A DNA stretch of 64,000 bases from Gordionus sp. m RMFG-2023 (Eukaryota; Nematomorpha; Gordioida; Chordodea; Parachordodidae). The stretch's first letter is position 1. The number at the start of each line of letters is the position of its first letter. The translations under genes were made by a program, and so were the position numbers. Below are positions 56,461 to 64,000 of this stretch, piece after piece. Under the pieces are notes generated by a model. That model ran no database searches, had not been told where the DNA came from, and was given only the letters and a program-made list of their open reading frames with translations. The DNA lies in NCBI RefSeq assembly GCF_954871325.1, contig NC_088775.1:49143561-49207560 (forward strand). The letters are read 5' to 3'.

Positions 56461-57601
56461 TCGTTATCTAGTAGATATACTTTAGAATTTTTTTTTGTTT
56501 GGTAAGTATAAATATGTTATATTATGATTTCAATAAAAATCATGCATTACATCATTCTCTTCTAATTGCAGGGCTGCTAAAACAAATTTATAGGAGCCTA
56601 TAATGTAAAATTATATATTTTTATATTTAATAGGTTTTTAAAGTTTTTAATTTAATCTTAAGCCAAATTATTGAATCTAGGAAAATAATTACCGGGATAA
56701 AATTCCCCTCGGAAAATAATTTTCAGGAAAAAAAATTCCCCAGGAAGATAATTCTTCGGAAATGTCATAATTACTAAAACTTATATTTTGAAAAATATAA
56801 ATTATAAACATCGTTTTTTTATATTAATTGACAGGGGAGTCTATTTCTTTTTAAAAATATTTTTAAAAAGTATAATGTTGGTCATAAAATAATTTGAAAC
56901 TAATTAAAATTTTTATTGTTTTAATTCTTCAAAAAAATCTTTTTAGAAGATTGAATTTTGATCAAATTTTACCTAAAATTCGAAATTTTTTTTATTAATA
57001 TTCTTTTATCTTTTGCAATTTCTATAAAATTTCAAGATGAAATCACAATTTATTTTTAATTTTTGCTCAAAAAGCTTGTGAAGATTTTTCTACAACTCAC
57101 ATTTTTAAATTTAACAAATTATTAAGACAGCGAAACTTTTATCACAAAACATATTTTCGGGAATGTTTATTAAAACGAATTGATTCTACAGATAAACTTG
57201 TCGCGAATCCACATTCGCAAATGTATTCAGCGAATATCATATTGAGTAATTTTTTATAGCAAAATCTTACCGAGATTTCTTTATCTTTTAACGTAAATAT
57301 ATAATTAAAATTTTATAGCGAAAGAGAAATCCATATCGCTAAGGCAATATAGTGAAAACTATTTTACCAATCTTATATAGAAAATTTATTAACTCGAAGT
57401 CAATATCGGAAAAAAACGCGAAAGCATACCAATAATTGCTAATAGTGACTATTTTCTTAAAATAAATAATATTAAGGAAAAAATATTTATTGTTTCATAT
57501 ATTTTCTCTTAATTTGAATAGTTTTTTGGCAATTCAGTCTATTTGAGCGATTAAATAAGCCAATTTTAAAATACGAGACTCGATAAATCTTAAATAATTT
57601 A

Positions 57602-58308
57602 TAGGGATGTACCGATATTTTTTATCGGATCTGATCGGATCGGGCCGATATTTCACCCAAAAATATCGATTATCGGCTAATATTATAAAATGCCGATTCG
57701 ATCCCATATAAATGGCGTCTATAACAAAAATAAGTTATAAATTTTTAAAAAAAAAGTTATATCTAAATCATTTATTTTTATAAATAAAATCGAAATCCAT
57801 ATTTTTTAAATAATAAATTAATAAACATTCTGCCATATTCTTATTTTTTGCGCATTCTGTTTATAAAAGTGTGCGATAATCTCTTAATCTGTTTTTAGTG
57901 AAACTGGTGATGACAGTTACCGCCGCTAGCTGATTTCTGATAAATTGGAAATTTTGGTATTTCTAAAAAGAAATCTTCTATATATTAATGTTTAATATTA
58001 TTTTAAATATTTATTCAAATTTCATAATTATTTGTTTATTACTTATTATGAATATAATTAATGTTGTTACTTATTATATAAAAGTGATTTAACAATAAAA
58101 ATATTTTATATACTTTTAGAATTGCAATAGAATTGAATATAAACTATAATTTATCATTATAATATATTTATGTTATACTAATAAAAAGTTCTTTACAGAA
58201 TACAAAATTAGATATGATATCGAATCGTTAATCGGCCGATATCAATTTAATCAGGAATATCGGATCGGATTGGATCTGCCTCCAAAAAGTGATATCGGTA
58301 CACCCCTA
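57602..58308. mobile_element. hAT MITE, TAGGGATGTACCGATAT ends
   Basis: The left end is TAGGGATGTACCGATATT and the right end ATATCGGTACACCCCTA. Both flanks are 'ataattta' (57594-57601 and 58309-58316), an exact 8-bp duplication. Inside each end stand 'atcggatc' and 'atcggccgat' blocks. It has no frame. Scraps of the family lie at 4785-4838 and probably at 60050-60130. Confidence 0.88.
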
Positions 58309-58518
58309 ATAATTTACCAGTGATAGCATAAAAAGTATTCAAATAAATTTCTGACATTTTGGAAAGATGTGACAACAAAAAAAAAATTATAAGGATAACT
58401 ATTTTAAACTGGAATTGAGAATATGAGGAATAAATTCATGGTAAACTAATACTTACTATTTTCTAGTTGATTGAAAAAAGTTCGTATGGCCATTATTTTT
58501 GAAGACAATTGTGAAAAT

Positions 58519-58742
58519 TAGTATTGTTAAAAGGCTCGATTTGAGCCGATTTTTAATAACGGCTAATTCAATATTTTGGCCGGAAAAATATTGTCTAAGC
58601 CTTGAGATTTATTTAATAGATGTTCAAACCTTTTTACCATTCTACGAACAAAATTTTAAGGCTTGTATTATATTTTTCTGGATAAAATATTGAGTTAGTC
58701 GTTTTTAAAAATCGACTCAAAACGAGCCTTTTAACAACACTA
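58519..58742. mobile_element. TAGTGTTGTTAAA MITE, copy 2 (complete)
   Basis: The left end TAGTATTGTTAAAAGGCTCG pairs with the right end CGAGCCTTTTAACAACACTA with one change; the pairing goes on through 'gatttttaataacggctaa' and 'tcaatattttggccgg'. The flanks are 'gtgaaaat' on both sides (58511-58518, 58743-58750), an exact 8-bp duplication, so hAT-type. Best copy for defining the family. Confidence 0.9.
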
Positions 58743-58859
58743 GTGAAAATCCTCAATTAAAATATTCTAATTTGATATTATATTCTAATATATTTCTCGA
58801 GACCCTGGATTTTTTAAAAATATATTATATTTATTTATTTTTTATAGCTAATAATGGCG

Positions 58860-59115
58860 ATCTCGGCCCATATTTAAAAAATTAAAATACGGCCCCCGTT
58901 CCTGCAGGTCTCTGATATTTCTAAAAACTTAAAAAAATTATTTAATTTTCTTTACTTGAAACCTCAAAGCTTCGAGGGGCGAATTTAAAAGCAAATTTCA
59001 GATTTAGATTTATAAGTAGAGACCTGCCGGCCAGGGCCAAATGAATGATATGATTTTAAAATCCCAGCTTGATCTTAAATATTTAAAAATGAAAAATCTG
59101 GGCCGGGCCATTACA
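58860..59115. other. Two hAT-like ends facing outward
   Basis: 'ccgttcctgcaggtctct' at 58900-58917 looks like the right end of an element (TAGAGACCTGC in reverse). About 105 bases on, 'tagagacctgccggccaggg' starts at 59028 like the left end of another. Both have GGCC-rich subterminal blocks. No partner ends or duplications were found. Confidence 0.4.
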
Positions 59116-59769
59116 ATTAAATGTTAACTAATGATAATGCTTTGTATCACATAAACTAGGCATCTAACAGGTAATTTATGTTAGATGCATGATAAAGCAT
59201 TCGTTTTTTATAATAATTGTTTTGTTAAATTTTCACCAAAATTGGGTTCGCGATAAGGCCATAACGATACACATTACATGGTTTCGGGTTAATCGATAAT
59301 ATTTTAAAAATTAGGTTAAGTTTAACATAATTACTTTTTATTGTTTATAATGTTGGTTAGCAATGCAATTTGGGAAATCGTTTCACAGGGATATATTTTC
59401 CAGTTTTTTTTAATTTTGTTTATTTTCTCACAATTTTTAAATATTTTTAATTGAAAAATTTTATTTCGGGCATATATTTATGGGGAATATTTTTTCCTAT
59501 TTTTTAATTTTCTGAAAATAAATAAATTTCTTTGGATCTAATGGAGATTTTTTTCCGAGGAATTATTTTCTTTGGGAATATTTTCCTGGGATTTTTTTAC
59601 GGCGAATTATTTTCTTAGATATATATTCTTTTATTAATAATTTAATAAAGAGGTATGTTAATTTTTTAAATATTAATGAGGGATTAGTAGTTATTATGAT
59701 TGGAATTTTTCTAATTTTTATATAAATAGAGATTTTTTAGAAATTTAATTTTTAGAAAAAGTTGTAAAC

Positions 59770-60060
59770 GTATCTTTTGATTGACCCCACGAGTTTTTAG
59801 ACATATTTTATTTATAAATATATTTTTCTGTAGGTTAAAAGTGGTAATAAATTATTTTCACTATCGGGTCATCACTTGTGAAATTTTGTTGATCCTAATG
59901 ACAGATCCATCTACATTTAAAAAGTCGAAAGACTCTGGTGAGATCTAAAGGCAAACTATAAAGACCTGGGGATCGAGATAATTCAGGAATATCTTTTTGA
60001 TTGAATATAGATATTTTCGAATTATTAGAGCGTTTTAATATTTTTATTTAGACTGTGCCG
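59770..60060 (+). pseudogene. Merlin transposase tail, copy 2
   Basis: The plus strand reads 'FVDPNDRSIYI', stop, 'KVERLW', stop, 'DLKANYKDLGIEIIQEYLFD', closely matching 'FVYPNDRSIHTQKVERFWRD' of the full Merlin copy at 2299-3965 and extending it. The DNA similarity covers about 59790-60050 against 3060-3360. The Glu of VERxW is kept; two stops interrupt the frame. No element ends were found. Confidence 0.75.
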
Positions 60061-60289
60061 ATCCACAAATTTTTCTCCGATCCGATATTTCTAAAAAACC
60101 GATGCCGAATCGATATTTATATTGATTTTTATTTACCATTTATCTTTGTATCAATGTCGTAAAAATATCAATATTTACTTTTTTTAAAAACCAACTATCT
60201 TTCACGATTAGGTTAAGTGTATTTTATTTTTAATATTCTCCAAAAGTTAATAACCTCATTTAAAATATTTGCAAATTTATGGGTGAATG

Positions 60290-60493
60290 TAGTGTTTTAC
60301 AGCTCCATTTTTAAAAAGGGCTAAATCAAAATTTTAGCCAAAATATTATTACCTAAGCCTCAAAATTTCGCCAAGAGGAACCAAACTTTTCTGCCATCTG
60401 TGGGAAAACAATAAACTTGAGTAATTTACTTTGGCCAAAATCTTAAGTTAACCATTTTTAAGATTGACTAAATCTAGTAGTTTAGCAACACTA
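60290..60493. mobile_element. TAGTGTTGTTAAA MITE, copy 3
   Basis: Left end TAGTGTTTTACAGCTCC, right end TAGTTTAGCAACACTA. Flanks 'ggtgaatg' (60282-60289) and 'gctgaatg' (60494-60501) agree at seven of eight bases. More diverged than copy 2; the middle holds 'taagcctcaaaatttcg' as in the other copies. Confidence 0.8.
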
Positions 60494-60499
60494 GCTGAA

Positions 60500-62150
60500 T
60501 GGGCCATTTCGATATTTTAAATTCCTTTTCTTGTTACAGATAATATAACAAAAAATTATGGAAAACATTTTATTAATGAATTGCTTCAATTTTAGATTTA
60601 TTAATATATATTTTTTTAAATAAAATATAAAGCTATGTCTAAGAACCCTATTTATTCACTTAATTTAGAAAAATAATATTTCAGAAAATTTCAAAATCAT
60701 TTTAATAAATTATTTTAAAATTTCTAAAAAATAGCTATTTATAATAAATATAAAAAAACGCGAAAATGCAATAACCCTATTTTTTTATAAATTTTATATG
60801 ACTCAAAAGTTAATGGTAAAATTCTTTAAAATTCGTGGTGTAGGTATTTTAAACATACTAGAAAACATTTTTCATAAAATCAGATTTTTACTATAATCTA
60901 AAATGTCTTTATTAATAAATTATATATTTATTTTTATCAAAATTTGAAGAAAAAAAATTAAATTTAGTATTATAAGTGTTTATTTTAATACTTATCCAAA
61001 TATGTTTATAAATATATTTTTTGGATAAGCCAACAAAATAAATTTTTTAGGGAACAATATAATATTATTATAAACAAAAATTATATATCGATTTTTTACA
61101 GAGAATTTATTGTTTATTTTTTGATAACCTAGTGCAATTAGTTGGTTTTTAGTCATGTTGATTGATTTTTATTCTAACCAATTCATATATCGTCAGTCTC
61201 ACAGCAAAATTCTCTAACATTTTTTAAAAATTTTACAGTAGAGACAAAAAACGAATTTTAATATTGGTGATTTAAATATGAGATGATTTACTTGTTTTGT
61301 ATACATTTAATACTTAAGGCTGTGTCCAAACTCTAAAAAATATAAATAAATTTTGAAGGAAAAATAACATAAGCTATTTTTAATGTAAAAATAAAATAGT
61401 GTTCTATATCATTTTTCTTCAATTACAATAAGTTTTTTTTAAAAAAAATAATAAATTTGAACATTTTGGACATGGTCTAATGAATTTACCCTACCAATCC
61501 GGCGGACTTGATTGACTTATGAAATTTTTAAAATCTGACCCGCTCTCTCAATAGATCAAAAATATTATCTGGGCTCGGTCATATTATTTGAAATAAAAAA
61601 ATATTTTTTTATTTACCCCCCCCCCCCTCCCATGGAAAATCGCCCAGGTTAGTTATAAGTTTTTTTGTAATTTTTGAAATTACTTTGTATTATATGTATT
61701 TGCACAATTTTAAAAATTAATTATCACTCTAATTTTAAAGGGTGCAATTATTATGAAAGGGTTATTAATAGATTAAGCTGTGACCTATGTCTACCCCACA
61801 AATGAAAAGAGTGCAGGAAATATTCCGATCCTAAGGGCCAACACCAATAAAAATTGGTATAATATGACTAATTTCAAATATATATTATTTATTTATTTTT
61901 TATTGCATTTCAATATAGTAACATTTCTATACTGTCATCCATAAGTCTAGAGCAACGATCAGAAAGTATAAGCTTTGTCATACTAAATAATCGTCTTGAG
62001 AATGCAGTATTAAATTTAGTATGCATATTTTTTTATATCAGAAAAATCTTAAAAAAGTAGGCGTTTTTGATCTGGTTTGGCATAGTATTATTAAACGTTA
62101 CCAAGTGCCTATTAAGTTGCCCTTTGAATTCAGTCAAGTTAATATATGAC
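60500..62150. other. AT-rich stretch without recognised gene
   Basis: No coding frame or element end was found. A C run at 61615 and the less AT-rich patches at 61490-61580 and 61790-61860 show no family resemblance. Confidence 0.4.
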
Positions 62151-62156
62151 CAATTC

Positions 62157-62350
62157 TAGTGGTGTTAAACAAAAACGCCCATTAAGATTTAGCCAAAATG
62201 ATATTATGTAAGACTGGAGATTTTGCTTATAGATGGCAGAAAGTTTGGATCTCTATTTGCCAAATCTCGAGGCTTACTTAATATTATTTTAGCTAAAATC
62301 TTAATCGGGCCTTTTTTTAAAATAGACCCAAATCGGACCTAACAACACTA
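62157..62350. mobile_element. TAGTGTTGTTAAA MITE, copy 4
   Basis: Left end TAGTGGTGTTAAACAAAAAC, right end CGGACCTAACAACACTA. Flanks 'accaattc' (62149-62156) and 'gccaattt' (62351-62358) agree at six of eight bases. The middle has 'ctcgaggcttacttaatatt' as in copies 2 and 3. Confidence 0.78.
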
Positions 62351-62656
62351 GCCAATTTAACTTTAAGATGAACAATAACAGCTAAGTTTAATACCAGATA
62401 ATAATTTTTAAAATATTATCATTAAATAGATGAGTCTGATGATAAAATGAATATGAATATTAATCATTTATTGTAAATTTTAATTTACAATATAATTCTT
62501 AAATAATACCTTATGACCAGTTGATACTGTTTGGACTGGGCCAGAAAATCAACTTTCACATAAACTCATTTAGCTTATAAACTATTATGGTACAGTTTTG
62601 ATTCACATTTTATTTTAAAGATTAAGGATTGGGTTACACATTGATATTAAATTTGT

Positions 62657-62890
62657 TTAACATATTACTTTTAAATGTTTCCTCGTTGAAGCTACTAGTC
62701 TTGTTTGATTTTTCTGGCACATCTTACTATGAAATTTATACCCTGTGTTAATTTTTATTTTATCGAGATTAAAATATTTTGCGAATTTAGGAAAAGGAAA
62801 TTCTAAATTGTCTTTATTTTTCAATGAAATTACTTTGTCGATATGATATGTAGCAAAATTATCTTCAATATCAATCGTTATTGCCGACAT
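62657..62890 (-). CDS. Unrecognised 77-codon frame
   Basis: An ATG-started frame on the minus strand, reading in part 'MSAITIDIEDNFATYHIDKV' and 'DNLEFPFPKFAKYFNLDKIK'. Residue use is mixed, with Lys, Asp, Phe and Tyr as expected for coding sequence in an AT-rich genome, and it ends in TAG-like context after 'STRKHLKVIC'. It has no neighbours that suggest a role, and I see no motif. It may be a first exon, a transposon scrap, or chance. Confidence 0.3.
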   Translation of the reverse strand: MSAITIDIEDNFATYHIDKVISLKNKDNLEFPFPKFAKYFNLDKIKINTGYKFHSKMCQKNQTRLVASTRKHLKVIC

Positions 62891-63099
62891 TTTAAATTAT
62901 TTTGAAAACTAGATTTACAATTTTTAATTATAAATTAAATTTAAAATTAAATTAAACAAAACAAAAAAATTATGATTTTAGGATTAATTATTAAATTGAA
63001 AAATATATTTTAATCATTTTTATGTGTATTTATTATATTAAATTGATAATCGCGCGCTACTTTAACAACATTGTAATTTACGATATTGATTGGCAGGGA

Positions 63100-64000
63100 T
63101 TATCCGAATAGTACATATATTTAATAGTATCTCTCCGTCGATGCATTTACCCCCTTCTTCATCACTCCCCTATCTTTCAGTCTATATTACTTCATACAAA
63201 TTTCCTCCCGATATTAAATTTTTTTTGGTATACACATTTTAGCTAATTTTATGCTATCACTACATTAATCTATTACCAACTTTAGGCATTTAACCCTTTC
63301 CTCCTCTTAGTTAAACGAAAATATTCCTTTTTCCATACTTAGAATTTACAATCCCGTTTGATATTTGTCTCTATCAGCATTATTCTTGGCATAACTAACT
63401 TATTTTATCCCTTAATATCCTTATTCATAGCGTTTGTTACCTTATCAAAGTCCCCACTGTTTTGCTACTTGGTATGCATTAGTGTCGTCTAGTCACTTAT
63501 TTATCCTTCATCACTTCCGGATTCCCAGCCTCCCGGGTCGTATTCCCTTTTGTCGCCTCAGCAAAATTTATTGCGCTGGTGTTGCTTATTCATATCTAGT
63601 CTTTGGTTTGGTGGCCCCACTAAATTTTTTTTAGTATGTTATCTTTGACTTGCTATCACTTCTCTCAAGATTTCCACCACATTCACCCCTTTTGAATATC
63701 TTTAAAAAATCTATTTTCTCATTTATCCTTCAACACTTCCAAACTACCTCTCAACCTCCCAGGTTCCACTCTCAACTCCCAGGTTCCACCCCTTTCGTAA
63801 ATGGTCCTGGTGTCTAATTGCTTTCTTTCCATCCTGGAACGTCAATATTTTAAATTATCACTCCCGACTCCCATTTTCTGATAACCCCAAAAAATCGGGC
63901 CCATATAGTTTGTTCTACCACGAATTCAGAGGTTTCATTTACCTCCGTCTGCCCCTCTTTGCTTTTTTGAATAAATCAGAGTTCTTCTAGAATATTATAA
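63100..64000 (-). other. Pyrimidine-rich block, possible gag-like fossil running off the edge
   Basis: The plus strand is strongly C/T-rich and less AT-rich than the rest, so the minus strand is purine-rich, like the linker and gag-like part of the old gypsy fossil at 26000-28700. The minus strand gives short Lys/Arg/Glu-rich frames with many interruptions. A 20-base block ('ctcccaggttccac' type) is duplicated at 63750-63790. No diagnostic motif was found, so this is only a suggestion. The right edge of the window cuts it. Confidence 0.25.

Larger units (their letters stand above)
56680..59630. repeat. Inverted 'aattattttcc' blocks bracketing a MITE cluster
   Basis: The block near 56690-56765 ('ccgggataaaattcccctcg', 'gaaaataattttcagg', 'ccccaggaagataattc') pairs with the complement of 59540-59610 ('ccgaggaattattttctttg', 'aatattttcctggg'). 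They may be the arms of a further element of about 2.9 kb into which the MITEs at 57602 and 58519 inserted. The outer ends could not be fixed. A few 'gcgaat'/'tcgcga' motifs at 57190-57420 resemble a worn version of the foldback-like arrays. Confidence 0.35.

Noticed and set aside
1-64000. Bacterial or organellar origin
   Set aside because: Multiple hAT, gypsy and LINE elements with their typical duplications, and the lack of any operon or ribosome-binding pattern, rule it out.

Overview
This window reads as AT-rich eukaryotic nuclear DNA made almost wholly of dead and dying transposable elements. I found no intact gene that I can name as a host gene, and no rRNA, tRNA gene or CRISPR array. 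The mix of hAT, Merlin (ISXO2-like), mariner-like, two kinds of non-LTR retrotransposon and Ty3/gypsy elements, with long AT stretches and G/C homopolymer runs, suggests an invertebrate animal or a parasite with an animal-like transposon load. The species cannot be told from the sequence.

Layout. 1-5.4 kb: a BED-finger hAT relic, a Merlin relic, a long-TIR element with a 9-bp target duplication, a full-length Merlin element whose target duplication was later split by a small hAT MITE, and another hAT tail. 6.4-8.6 kb: a non-LTR retrotransposon on the minus strand with a GAAT-repeat tail. 8.8-9.3 kb: a diverged tandem array. 9.7-14.2 kb: a foldback-like element whose inverted ends are arrays of 14-bp 'gcgaatgcatta' repeats. 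14.5-16.4 kb: a tRNA-headed SINE-like block joined to an APE-type LINE. 16.4-22.0 kb: a retroelement tail split by a hAT element (8-bp duplication tttgtgac), which holds a ZMYM-type hAT, which in turn holds a GC-rich MITE. 22.4-24.7 kb: a BED hAT. 24.7-29.1 kb: an old gypsy fossil on the minus strand. 29.2-32.1 kb: MITE, segmental repeats and another retroelement tail. 33.6-34.1 kb: an array with an 84-bp higher-order unit.

34.2-36.9 kb: the best candidate for a non-transposon gene. An unrecognised minus-strand reading frame is cut by a 2.1-kb hAT; with the hAT and one copy of its 8-bp duplication set aside, the frame is continuous. 37.8-51.9 kb: a large nest. A hAT element of the same family as the one at 16.5 kb has taken in a TA-flanked mariner-like element, which has taken in a very young gypsy element (near-identical LTRs, 40146-46248). 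Further right the same hAT took in an unclassified TIR element (47945-51075) that encodes a Trp-Trp SH3/Tudor-like domain and itself contains a palindromic MITE. 52-64 kb: an orphan exon-like island, more hAT MITEs, a third retroelement tail, a Merlin tail, three further copies of a MITE family ending TAGTGTTGTTAAA, and a pyrimidine-rich block at the right edge.

Most notable: both large copies of one hAT family share the same layout of two transposase genes tail to tail between one pair of ends, and one of them has a perfect 8-bp duplication, so the dimer seems to have moved as a unit. The element with the Trp-Trp domain and 4-bp duplication is the best candidate for an undescribed transposon group.
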